From JAPHSX01 sp050298555 (lineage in GTDB: Bacteria > Pseudomonadota > Gammaproteobacteria > Thiohalomonadales > Thiohalomonadaceae), in NCBI GenBank assembly GCA_050298555.1, contig JBNKUL010000035.1, positions 62,001 through 126,000 on the forward strand: a stretch of DNA of 64,000 nucleotides, written 5' to 3'. A program made the translations under genes and the position numbers. Shown here piece by piece: positions 35,854 through 42,990 of the stretch. The notes beneath the pieces are model-generated. The model did not search any database, was not told the origin of the DNA, and saw only the letters and a list, made by a program, of their open reading frames with translations. Numbering within the stretch: position 1 is the stretch's first letter; each line of letters begins with the position of its first letter.

Positions 35854-36078
35854 ATGGAATTCTTTCTGCTCCTAATCCTCGTAATAGCCCTGATTGGCTA
35901 TATCAAATATCGGCTCCGGATAGGCCGCCTCATCCAGTACAACATGGACATGGGGCCGCCTGATCCTGACGCTATTGAGTATGAGCGCGGCTTCGTGTGT
36001 ATCTACTATGGCAAAGGCCGTGGTGGGGCATCGACAGTGTTGCCGCGGCAAAAAGCAGAGTGTGATACCGCCAACTGA
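35854..36078 (+). CDS. Small single-pass membrane protein, unknown
   Basis: A 74-residue frame starting 9 bp after the SRAP remnant. It has an N-terminal hydrophobic helix (FFLLLILVIALIGYI) followed by a basic stop-transfer segment (KYRLRIGRLI) and a short soluble tail. No family recognised. Codon use and the helix make it plausible, but no strong ribosome-binding site was seen. Confidence 0.45.
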   Translation: MEFFLLLILVIALIGYIKYRLRIGRLIQYNMDMGPPDPDAIEYERGFVCIYYGKGRGGASTVLPRQKAECDTAN

Positions 36079-36088
36079 GTAATCGCTG

Positions 36089-36135
36089 GAGCACATATAT
36101 GTGCTCACCCTAAGCTGTACAAGCAGAGACAGCTT
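36089..36135. promoter_or_regulatory. Perfect 18-bp palindrome and second inverted repeat
   Basis: GAGCACATATATGTGCTC at 36089-36106 is a perfect palindrome. AAGCTGT (36112-36118) and ACAGCTT (36129-36135) form a second inverted pair. Both sit between two small membrane-protein genes, in the place expected for an operator of the downstream gene. Confidence 0.45.
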
Positions 36136-36188
36136 GATAACCCTTCATGCCGTGTCTACGCTCTGTGTAGCTAGGAAAGGAAGCCGGT

Positions 36189-36560
36189 ATGCCCCTCGAA
36201 CCCGAACCCACCCAACAAGACGAACCCAAAGAACCCACCCACAGCAGCGGTGCGCCCTCGGCGCGTTCTCAATCTATTAGGGTGGGCTTTAGAATGACCA
36301 GATTAGTGCATGGGCTCGTAGAGCTTTTTTTTCGTGATTTCGCTTTTCGCTGGTTCACAATTACTTTCGTAATATGTGTCCTGTTTACCCCGATCTATCC
36401 GTGGCTAGGGTATGGGGCCTTTGCCTCCGGGCTCTTCGTCTTCTATACCGGCGTCAACGGCATAGTCGGCCCCGACACGGTGGAAGCGTGGGGCTTCTTT
36501 ATTGCCGTGATGGGGGGGGTATACCTGCTGCTTGATTACATAGCAGGACTGCTAGGTTAA
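36189..36560 (+). CDS. Small membrane protein, unknown function
   Basis: A 123-residue protein with a Pro/Glu-rich soluble N-terminus (about 1-45), then two or three hydrophobic helices: FTITFVICVLFTPIYPWL, YGAFASGLFVFYTGVNGIV and GFFIAVMGGVYLLLDYIAGLL. A GGAAAGGA site about nine bases upstream supports ATG 36189. It precedes the SRA-like/HNH gene by 189 bp. No family assigned. Confidence 0.6.
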   Translation: MPLEPEPTQQDEPKEPTHSSGAPSARSQSIRVGFRMTRLVHGLVELFFRDFAFRWFTITFVICVLFTPIYPWLGYGAFASGLFVFYTGVNGIVGPDTVEAWGFFIAVMGGVYLLLDYIAGLLG

Positions 36561-36749
36561 AGTTCCCCCTTGGCCTGCTGCACGGCCTGCTTGAATATCC
36601 GTTTCTTCTCTTCATAAAGGCGTCCAGTACATCGCGCCTATGGTCTGATAAAGGTATGAATGTATGCCAGCAGTACCTAGTAGCCAAATGCACAGGATGT
36701 GTATTAAAGTAGCTTTCACATATCCTCTATAACGTTGCCCAGGAAGTTT

Positions 36750-37556
36750 ATGTTCGAGATAGGGAAAGTCTACAACCGCAGAGCCGATATTCATGGCCCC
36801 TTCGGCGGCCAACAGCAAGGTGGTATCTCCACACCCTCTAAACACCACTTCATCTTTCTCTTCACCGGCGATACCGGCGAGCAGTATGGCTACAGCGATG
36901 GCCTAGACGACGATGGCGTCTTTATTTATACCGGTGAGGGACAGGTTGGGGATATGACCTTTCTGCGCGGTAACCTGGCAATTAGAGACCATGCGGCTAA
37001 TGGGAAGGAACTCCACCTTTTCGAGGCGCTGGGGAAGGGTAAAGGATACCGATACGCCGGCGAGCACGCCTGTAGCACTTGGGAATACCGCCAGGGTGTA
37101 GATCGAGAAGGTGCTCTACGGCAGGTTATCGTATTCCACCTAATCCCGGCTCAGGCTACTGTCGATAATGAAACTGCTCCAATTGCCTCCTCCAATGAGT
37201 CGATCGATAAGCTCCGTGAGAGCGCCTACAAGGCTGCTACGGCTGCCGCAGAGGGTAAGGAGTCATCCGCTAAGAAAACATACTACGAGCGCAGTGAGGC
37301 TGTCAGGCGCTATGTGCTGGCACGTGCCGATGGTGTTTGTGAGGCTTGCCGGAGGCCAGCACCCTTTAACCGTAAGGATGGTACCCCGTACCTAGAACCG
37401 CACCATACGCGGCGGGTGTCCGATGGTGGGCCAGATCATCCGCGGTGGGTTGGGGCTATTTGCCCAAATTGCCACCGTGAAATTCACTACGGGGGGAATG
37501 GGGCTAAGGTGAATGAGACGTTGCAGAGTTACTTGGCCAAAACGGAGGATGGTTAA
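36750..37556 (+). CDS. SRA-like (ScoMcrA-type) domain fused to HNH endonuclease
   Basis: A 268-residue protein, probably a type IV, modification-dependent restriction enzyme. Residues 5-132 match the YDG/SRA-like domain of ScoMcrA-type enzymes: GQQQGGISTPS, FIFLFTGDTGEQYGY, GEGQVGDMTFLRGN and RQVIVFHLIP. SRA domains read modified cytosines by base flipping. Residues 185-250 form an HNH nuclease with VCEAC, LEPHHTRR and CPNCHREIHY, all catalytic and zinc residues present. ATG 36750 has AGGAAG just upstream; a TTG five codons earlier is possible. The fusion is known; which modification this one senses is not. It probably restricts phage DNA with modified bases. Confidence 0.85.
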   Translation: MFEIGKVYNRRADIHGPFGGQQQGGISTPSKHHFIFLFTGDTGEQYGYSDGLDDDGVFIYTGEGQVGDMTFLRGNLAIRDHAANGKELHLFEALGKGKGYRYAGEHACSTWEYRQGVDREGALRQVIVFHLIPAQATVDNETAPIASSNESIDKLRESAYKAATAAAEGKESSAKKTYYERSEAVRRYVLARADGVCEACRRPAPFNRKDGTPYLEPHHTRRVSDGGPDHPRWVGAICPNCHREIHYGGNGAKVNETLQSYLAKTEDG

Positions 37557-37611
37557 TGGGGTTCTTACTCGTTTTTCATCATCTATATCATGCTGTGGTG
37601 CATGGTTTTAG

Positions 37612-38442
37612 ATGGTGACCACAAAGATATTAGCGAATATGCCTAATTTAGAAAATATTTTCCTCAAGTTGAGACGCGCACGTGAAAGAGCCGATGCACT
37701 TTCACAAAGTATTAACACGTTTTGCACTGACCATCCGATCGCGCTTGACGCTCAATTACGTGATGGGCGGTTGGGTGTTGACTTGATAATACGGATGGAT
37801 GGATTGACTTTGCCTCTCAGGGAGTGGAGTGTTGAATTGGGTGAGATTGTTTATTTGTTGCGCAGCGCACTAGATAATCTCATTTACGTATGCGCCCAAA
37901 CTGTAACGAATCCGCCACCCCAGCCAAGATCCTTGCAATTTCCAATCATCCAGGACGCGGGGCAATACGAAAACGCAGTCAGGAGAATCGCTCCTCAGTT
38001 GCCACCAGAGATTGCTGAGCTCCTTGAGAAGGTGCAGCCGTTTAATCGCGCGGGACAGGAGGTAGAGGGCGCTCCAGAGCATGATCCATTGGTTCTGCTT
38101 AATTGGCTCAGCAACCAAGACAAGCATCGAATGCCTGTGCCTTTTCTTATACCACCAAAAGAAATTAATTTTTCACAAACATGCGAATTTGCTACTGCTG
38201 CCGATGCCGATGCAAATATTCCACCAGACTTAACGGTTCACGCAGGCCCTATGGTGCACGGGGGTACTTTGCTTGAGTACAGAACAAAACATCCAGTAAA
38301 TCTGGTGGCAGGCGAAGTCAATATTACTGCACATGTCGCTTTTGAAACTCATGCTGGTCGGCGGGAAATTAGTGAGGCACTAGGGCAGTTAAATTGGTAC
38401 ACGAAATTAGTTGCGGATGAGTTTTCCAAGATTATTAACTAA
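37612..38442 (+). CDS. Conserved hypothetical protein, helical
   Basis: A 276-residue protein starting 55 bp after the SRA-like/HNH gene on the same strand. It contains a helical segment YLLRSALDNLIYVCA, the sequence LQFPIIQD, then LEKVQPFN and WLSNQDKHR. This arrangement (RSALD ... QFPI ... QP ... DKHR) occurs in a widespread uncharacterised family of small helical proteins. An HEPN-like nuclease fold is conceivable but the R-x4-6-H motif was not clearly seen. An alternative start is ATG 37639. Proximity to a restriction gene suggests a partner role, by context only. Confidence 0.6.
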   Translation: MVTTKILANMPNLENIFLKLRRARERADALSQSINTFCTDHPIALDAQLRDGRLGVDLIIRMDGLTLPLREWSVELGEIVYLLRSALDNLIYVCAQTVTNPPPQPRSLQFPIIQDAGQYENAVRRIAPQLPPEIAELLEKVQPFNRAGQEVEGAPEHDPLVLLNWLSNQDKHRMPVPFLIPPKEINFSQTCEFATAADADANIPPDLTVHAGPMVHGGTLLEYRTKHPVNLVAGEVNITAHVAFETHAGRREISEALGQLNWYTKLVADEFSKIIN

Positions 38443-38546
38443 TGCGCTCTAATCTTTTCTTTTCTGGGACTGCGCCTCCATAGAACCAACTGACCCTTAG
38501 GCATTATGCCCACCATACTGGTTGAAGGCGCGCGCACTACAATCGC

Positions 38547-39248
38547 CTATCGCGAAACTTCAAGAAGTTTAATTCGCTGTCGTCGTTCCCGCTCCCACTC
38601 ATCCACCGGATCCTGCCTATCCCACACATCGAACAGCCTCCATTGCTTCTTGCTGATAGGCAGGCCGTAGGTGTAGTGCATATAGAAGTACGTCCTGGCA
38701 ATGTCCCCTCGAACCTCGGGGCGTGGTTCAGCCTTACGGGCCTTGAAGTCCACCTCAAAGTCGCAGGAGCCATACTGCCTTGGTTCACCCTCCAGCATGG
38801 TGAAGTTGAAGTGGCTGCGGTCGCCGTTGAGCTCACCGACGGCAGGGACGAGGTTATTGAGGTCGGATACCATGGCCCTGAACACAGGATCTACTTTCTC
38901 GCAGCACCTACGCCCCTTGTAGGCCTTCCCCTTCTTTGTCGTACAGATAGGCTCGCGCCAGCATTGGCGGGTCTGGCCGAAGGCATGGGCGGGTACAACG
39001 TGCTCCCACTCGATGCGCTGCCCCCGCTGGGCGTTCTTGCGGGGCTTGTAGCCGCATGAGGCTGCGTCTACGCGCTTTTTGTTATCGTAGCCGCACCCAC
39101 AGTAGAACGTCTCGTGGTGGCCCCTGTAGACCTGTGAGGCGAACTTCTTGGCTTGGGTGAATGATTTGATGTTGTGTGGCAGTTCGGTGGCATTACTATT
39201 AAACGACAAAACCAGAGCCGCAAACAAGAGTATGTGGAGACTGTGCAC
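38547..39248 (-). CDS. Secreted EndA/Dns-type DNA/RNA endonuclease I
   Basis: A 233-residue endonuclease I family protein with a signal peptide (LHILLFAALVLSFNSNA), so periplasmic or secreted. The beta-beta-alpha-metal active site reads RIEWEHVVPAHAFG and DLNNLVPAVGELNGDRSHFNF, matching Vvn/Dns nucleases, with several Cys likely in disulfides. It degrades DNA non-specifically. The start is GTG at 39248. It is the last of three same-strand nuclease-like genes (HNH-HIT, PD-(D/E)XK-like, EndA), 31 bp after the preceding one. Such enzymes often limit foreign DNA or supply nutrients. Confidence 0.88.
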   Translation of the reverse strand: MHSLHILLFAALVLSFNSNATELPHNIKSFTQAKKFASQVYRGHHETFYCGCGYDNKKRVDAASCGYKPRKNAQRGQRIEWEHVVPAHAFGQTRQCWREPICTTKKGKAYKGRRCCEKVDPVFRAMVSDLNNLVPAVGELNGDRSHFNFTMLEGEPRQYGSCDFEVDFKARKAEPRPEVRGDIARTYFYMHYTYGLPISKKQWRLFDVWDRQDPVDEWERERRQRIKLLEVSR

Positions 39249-39279
39249 AATAAAATTGTCTCTACGGTTGGTTAATCAT

Positions 39280-39948
39280 CTAGGTGAACTGCCTGCCTAA
39301 TAAGGCAACACCATTTACAAGGTCATCAACTTCGCCTTTCATAATGACCGACTCTTTATTTTGCCGTTCTGGATCTATCTCAAGGACTATGCGATCAAAA
39401 GAGTGAATAATTTTATCCAGGTTGCCTTCTTCATCATGTTTTTCTAGCTCTTTACCAATATCAAATATTGTCAAGGGGGCACCTATTTCAGTTGGCTGTT
39501 CAGAATGCACAGCCCAACTACCCGTTGCCTCATCGTACACTACATCATGATGTCCAGTTGGCCCACCAGTAGGCATTATTGCGCTTGGCTTGAACCAGAA
39601 TGTTTTCACTAGAAGTTTCCTCCGGTGAGCCTGGATATCTGCAATAGTAGAAAAGTGTGGAAAGGCATAAAAAACAGGAATACCATGAGCTTCAAGATTT
39701 TGTAAACGAAGGTGCTGATCTCTACTCTTCGTGCGATTGAGGTGCCATTTCCATTTGCTGCCATTAACGTATGCTCGCTTGTATTGGATAAGTACACCAG
39801 CCCCCCCCCCAACGGCCACGTCGAATCCCAATTTTGCTTCCTGCTTTAACGATGGGCCGATCGCAAAGTGCACCTTTTTGGTTCGCGAGAAAAACCAATT
39901 TATTAATTCTGTTGTTAGGTTAAGTTCTGCTGTTTTTTCTGAGATCAT
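39280..39948 (-). CDS. Candidate PD-(D/E)XK-like nuclease, unknown family
   Basis: A 222-residue protein I cannot assign. Its N-terminal third fits the PD-(D/E)XK order: a helix with E14 (NLTTELINWFF), D43 in GFDVAVGG, then Q55-x-K57 in GVLIQYKRAY, followed by a helix and a strand (GIPVFYAFPHF). Mrr-like enzymes carry a similar Q-x-K in this position. The C-terminal half is acidic and helical with no recognised motif. ATG 39948 has AGGTGA about eight bases upstream. It lies 55 bp after the HNH-HIT gene and 31 bp before endA on the same strand, so they may be one operon. Nuclease function is inference. Confidence 0.5.
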   Translation of the reverse strand: MISEKTAELNLTTELINWFFSRTKKVHFAIGPSLKQEAKLGFDVAVGGGAGVLIQYKRAYVNGSKWKWHLNRTKSRDQHLRLQNLEAHGIPVFYAFPHFSTIADIQAHRRKLLVKTFWFKPSAIMPTGGPTGHHDVVYDEATGSWAVHSEQPTEIGAPLTIFDIGKELEKHDEEGNLDKIIHSFDRIVLEIDPERQNKESVIMKGEVDDLVNGVALLGRQFT

Positions 39949-40003
39949 ATATCATTCACCTGAATCGTAATTATTTGTAAATCCGCTACATTTTTGGCAT
40001 GCC

Positions 40004-41008
40004 TCAATACGCCCCCATGCCTGGAATAGTGTGCCTGACACCACCTCTTGGATTGTCCACATCCCCCTTCCTGCGCGGGATTAGGTGAATATGGCAGTGG
40101 AATATCGTTTGCCCTGCATCCTCACCTGCATTTATCCCGATATTGAAACCTGACACTGAGGCATCTTCATTCTCAATATTGGCTTTTGCACGGTTAAGTA
40201 GCTGGGTACAGGCGTTGATTTCAGCCTGTCCAAGTTCGAAGTATGTGGCGACATGCCTTTTGGGGATAATCAAGGTGTGTAGCTCTGTGACGGGGAAACC
40301 ATCCCGGATGGCATACGCTAACTCGTTCTCGTCGACTATCCTTGCCGGGGCAATCTCACAGAACAGGCAGCCCGACTCAGGGTGGCTGTAAGACGCTTTA
40401 ACCTCCCGGAAGTCCGTATCATCACAGTCGCGCTTCATCGCGTTGCAGCTATAGCAGAGGGCCTGGAAGTTGCTGATGTCATCGCTACCGCCCTTGCTGC
40501 GGGGGATAATGTGGTCAACCTCAAGCGCCTTCTCCTCGGCGGAGATGCCGCATAGCTCACAGTGGAATTTGGCCCTTTTCAGGACTTCGTACTTGATGCT
40601 ACCGCTAATGTAACCACTCGATTTGCGGCGGTGGTTGAAGATCGCCTTGCCTCTCGCCTCCAGAAAGGACTCCAGGCGTGCCATACAGAGGTTGATTAGT
40701 TCATCGACCTGGGCGGGAGTCAGGCTGTCATAGCTAACCAGGCTATAGAGCTTATCTTGGTTATCCCGGTCGACGTATTGGTGCTTGCGCAGGACACGCC
40801 CCACCATGGTGTTCGTTATATGGGTGTAATACTCGATCTGGCTCTCGTCGTAGGCCAATAGGGCTTTGGCCAGAGAGCGCTCTTTGCATTGCCCTCCATG
40901 GCGTAGCAGTTCCATCAGCATCACGGGCTGGTAGACGTGGGACAAACGCATCCGGTTCTGGATGAAGTCGGCAAGTTCCTCATAGGGCGAGGCAGTGGAT
41001 GAGTCCAT
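40004..41008 (-). CDS. HNH endonuclease fused to HIT domain
   Basis: A 334-residue three-part protein. Residues 1-135 form a helical, possibly winged-helix region. Residues 138-192 form an HNH nuclease with zinc pairs CELC and CYSC around LEVDHIIPRSKGGSDDISN. Residues 214-320 form a complete HIT domain, with CLFCEIAPARIVDEN, LIIPKRHVATYF and the active-site triad HCHIH (304-308), then PRRKGDVDNPRGG. HIT domains hydrolyse or transfer nucleotides through the middle His. Fusion to HNH suggests that DNA cleavage is linked to sensing or removing a nucleotide or an adenylated end. It is first in a minus-strand nuclease cluster. Confidence 0.85.
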   Translation of the reverse strand: MDSSTASPYEELADFIQNRMRLSHVYQPVMLMELLRHGGQCKERSLAKALLAYDESQIEYYTHITNTMVGRVLRKHQYVDRDNQDKLYSLVSYDSLTPAQVDELINLCMARLESFLEARGKAIFNHRRKSSGYISGSIKYEVLKRAKFHCELCGISAEEKALEVDHIIPRSKGGSDDISNFQALCYSCNAMKRDCDDTDFREVKASYSHPESGCLFCEIAPARIVDENELAYAIRDGFPVTELHTLIIPKRHVATYFELGQAEINACTQLLNRAKANIENEDASVSGFNIGINAGEDAGQTIFHCHIHLIPRRKGDVDNPRGGVRHTIPGMGAY

Positions 41009-41161
41009 TTGTTCTTTCTTGATTTTCGTGCTTGTAACTTATTGATTTTGTTTGGTTGTATGCTTCTGCGTTGAAGGCTATTCTGCTTGAGGCTATACAC
41101 TTACACAAGTCGTGGATTATTGCCTAAACACTCGTATTACGGATGATATGGAGCCAAACCA

Positions 41162-41473
41162 ATGAAAGGACTGATTCTGGTTACCCTTCTATTCAGCCCC
41201 CCCACCTTCGCCGAAATTCTCTCCTACTGCCACGACGAAGATGCAGACCATGGGTGGGCCCAGTTACGGGCTAAGTACGCTGACACCTTCCAGAGCCGCG
41301 ATGTGGAGTACCTGTACGGCCTGAGGGTGGATATCTGCCGCCAAGTGGAATCAGGCGCTTTGGGGCTTGAAGAGGCGTCTAGGCGCTTTGAGGCCGAGCG
41401 GCAGCGGATTATTGAGGAGTGGACGCTTCGGGAGATTGAGAAGCTGGAGGGGGCGGGGAGTGGGGCAGGGTAG
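41162..41473 (+). CDS. Small exported protein, unknown function
   Basis: A 103-residue protein with a signal peptide (LILVTLLFSPPTFA) and a short charged, helical mature part containing two Cys (SYC and DIC) and a Glu/Arg-rich C-terminus. No family recognised. It is the last gene before the right end of the island and is oriented toward attR. Confidence 0.55.
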   Translation: MKGLILVTLLFSPPTFAEILSYCHDEDADHGWAQLRAKYADTFQSRDVEYLYGLRVDICRQVESGALGLEEASRRFEAERQRIIEEWTLREIEKLEGAGSGAG

Positions 41474-41671
41474 TAGCTGAGTGCTGTCACGATCCAACAG
41501 GGTAAATTGCCTAGCATTTTGAGGTACCAAATGAGGTACCTGTACTCCGCCAAAAGACCGTAATGGTACCTTCATTGATGCTGCTGTACACAAAGAGTGT
41601 ATTTGGCTATTATCTAGCCATATCAGTTAGTTAGCGTTGTGTTTGAGTGGTGCGAAGGAGCGGCTGGGACT

Positions 41672-41720
41672 GATTGTGATTCCAGTTGTCGTGGGTTCGA
41701 ATCCCATCAGCCACCCCAAT
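41672..41720 (+). repeat. attR: 49-bp direct repeat
   Basis: Identical to 28619-28667, the 3' part of tRNA-His plus two bases. The sequence before it does not form a tRNA, so this is the displaced fragment that marks the right boundary of the island. Confidence 0.95.
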
Positions 41721-41722
41721 CA

Positions 41723-41756
41723 AAAAAGGGCCTAGTCGAAAGACTAGGCCCTTTTT
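41723..41756 (+). terminator. Intrinsic terminator beyond attR, probably the original tRNA-His terminator
   Basis: A 15-bp perfect stem, AAAAAGGGCCTAGTC (41723-41737) and GACTAGGCCCTTTTT (41742-41756), with a GAAA tetraloop and a run of T. It starts three bases after the tRNA-His 3' copy, so it most likely ended the tRNA-Pro/Arg/His transcript before the island inserted. It also works in reverse for the convergent gene. Confidence 0.88.
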
Positions 41757-41789
41757 CTTTGGTTTTAGAATATCCGCCAGTCAGTTCGA

Positions 41790-42245
41790 CTACTCCTTAA
41801 CTTCAGGCGAGCCACCTTTCTGTTCGTCCGCCTTTTTCTCTGCCTGGTACCAGGCATCGGTCCCCATTACCGCCTTGGAGATGAACTGATCGAAGTAGGG
41901 GAGCAGTTCGCCCACGTCCTTGGTCTCGGTGCCTAGGCGGAACTCAAATACCGCCACATCTTCAGGATTATCGCCGAGGAAGGCGACGCTGTAGGTGATG
42001 GGGAGGCCTGCTTTGTCCGGGTGGTCGTAGACGCCGGCGTGGGCGAAGACCTGCGCGTCGAGGGCATCGACCAGGGCGGTGAAGATCGAGCCGTCGTTGC
42101 TGCTCTGCACCGCAAAGGGTTCGGCGGGCAGGCTGCCGTTGCCCTGGCGGCTGACACGTCCGTCGCGATCCATCAGCATGGAGAGGGCGCTCTGTTCGTT
42201 ACAGATAATGTCGATACGGAATTTCTGGATCTGTTCTTTGTTCAT
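41790..42245 (-). CDS. Conserved hypothetical protein
   Basis: A 151-residue soluble protein with no signal peptide or membrane helix. It contains mixed alpha/beta sequence (FRIDIICNEQSALSMLMDRDGR, VFEFRLGTETKDVGELLPYFDQFI) and a charged Lys/Glu tail. I do not recognise the family. It sits just outside the island in core-like GC-rich sequence and converges with the tRNA terminator. Confidence 0.65.
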   Translation of the reverse strand: MNKEQIQKFRIDIICNEQSALSMLMDRDGRVSRQGNGSLPAEPFAVQSSNDGSIFTALVDALDAQVFAHAGVYDHPDKAGLPITYSVAFLGDNPEDVAVFEFRLGTETKDVGELLPYFDQFISKAVMGTDAWYQAEKKADEQKGGSPEVKE

Positions 42246-42480
42246 CGTCTCGTTGGCGGTGGTTGTACGAAAGAGGGAATTCTACCGCCGTTGCGTAGAT
42301 ATTGCCTATGCAGTTGGGGGGGGCACTCCAGCCTTCGACTAGGGCATTTCACCTGAGGTGTGTGTGATATCACCAGTTTATTTCCCTATCTCACAACGAG
42401 AGTGCAGGAAATACAACGACATAGCGTTGGCCTTATACTTGCTATTCCCATGTTTTCGATAGCGACTGGAATACTTAACA
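42246..42480. other. 235-bp divergent intergenic region
   Basis: Lies between the divergent hypothetical gene and the copper chaperone gene. It includes a short palindrome CACCTGAGGTG (42350-42360), a possible operator, and AT-rich sequence just before the copper chaperone start. No gene is supported. Confidence 0.35.
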
Positions 42481-42957
42481 ATGATGAAAACGATAAAACA
42501 CGCGGCACTGCTACTCTCTCTTGCTACCTCCAGCCTGGCCCAGGCTGGCGGACACCTGATGGTGAACGATGCCTGGATCCGTGAGGCGCCGCCGGGTGCC
42601 ATGGCGTTGGCCGGTTACCTGCAGATCCACAACCATGAGAATAAGGAGCGGGTGCTGGTGGGGGCGAGCAGCCCGGCCTTTGCTGAGGTGATGCTGCACA
42701 AGACCGTGTTCGAAGGGGAGTTATCGAAGATGGTGCACCAGCACATGATTACGATTCCCGCCGGCGGCATGGTCAGCTTCGAGCCCAACAGCTACCACCT
42801 GATGATGATGCAACCCAAGCAGCGCCTGCAGGCGGGGGATAAGGTTTCGGTGACCCTGCGTTTCCAGAACGGTGAAGAGCTTGAGGTTAGCCACCAGGTA
42901 CGTGTTGGTATGGGTGGCATGGGCGGTATGGATCATGGGGCGCATCAGCACCACTGA
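42481..42957 (+). CDS. Periplasmic PCu(A)C copper chaperone
   Basis: A 158-residue exported protein (signal peptide AALLLSLATSSLAQA) of the PCu(A)C family, which delivers Cu(I) to the CuA or CuB site of cytochrome oxidases. The copper ligands follow the family pattern: MLHKT, then MVHQHM about ten residues on, and YHLMMM further downstream. A Met/His-rich tail (GMGGMGGMDHGAHQHH) probably binds extra copper. It starts at an ATG-ATG pair. No oxidase genes are in the window. Confidence 0.88.
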   Translation: MMKTIKHAALLLSLATSSLAQAGGHLMVNDAWIREAPPGAMALAGYLQIHNHENKERVLVGASSPAFAEVMLHKTVFEGELSKMVHQHMITIPAGGMVSFEPNSYHLMMMQPKQRLQAGDKVSVTLRFQNGEELEVSHQVRVGMGGMGGMDHGAHQHH

Positions 42958-42970
42958 TCCGAAGCGAGCG

Positions 42971-42990
42971 CTGGGACGCTAACGTCCCAG
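42971..42990. terminator. Bidirectional hairpin between convergent genes
   Basis: CTGGGACG (42971-42978) and CGTCCCAG (42983-42990) pair with a CTAA loop. The hairpin overlaps the last codons of the sigma54 activator gene and lies 14 bp after the copper chaperone stop; a short T-run follows at about 42997 on the plus strand. Plausible shared terminator. Confidence 0.5.

Larger units (their letters stand above)
28619..41720. mobile_element. P4-like integrative element in tRNA-His
   Basis: The element is bounded by 49-bp perfect direct repeats. It carries a tyrosine integrase next to attL, an AlpA-like excisionase/regulator, a primase-helicase of P4 alpha type and a P4-like leader RNA region. 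Its cargo is visibly more AT-rich than the flanking chromosome. The unit excised would be about 13.05 kb. No capsid, terminase, portal, conjugation or size-determination genes were recognised, so it is either a minimal satellite relying wholly on a helper or a non-packaged island. Cargo includes an SRA-like/HNH protein, an HNH-HIT fusion, a PD-(D/E)XK-like protein and an EndA-type nuclease. Confidence 0.93.
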
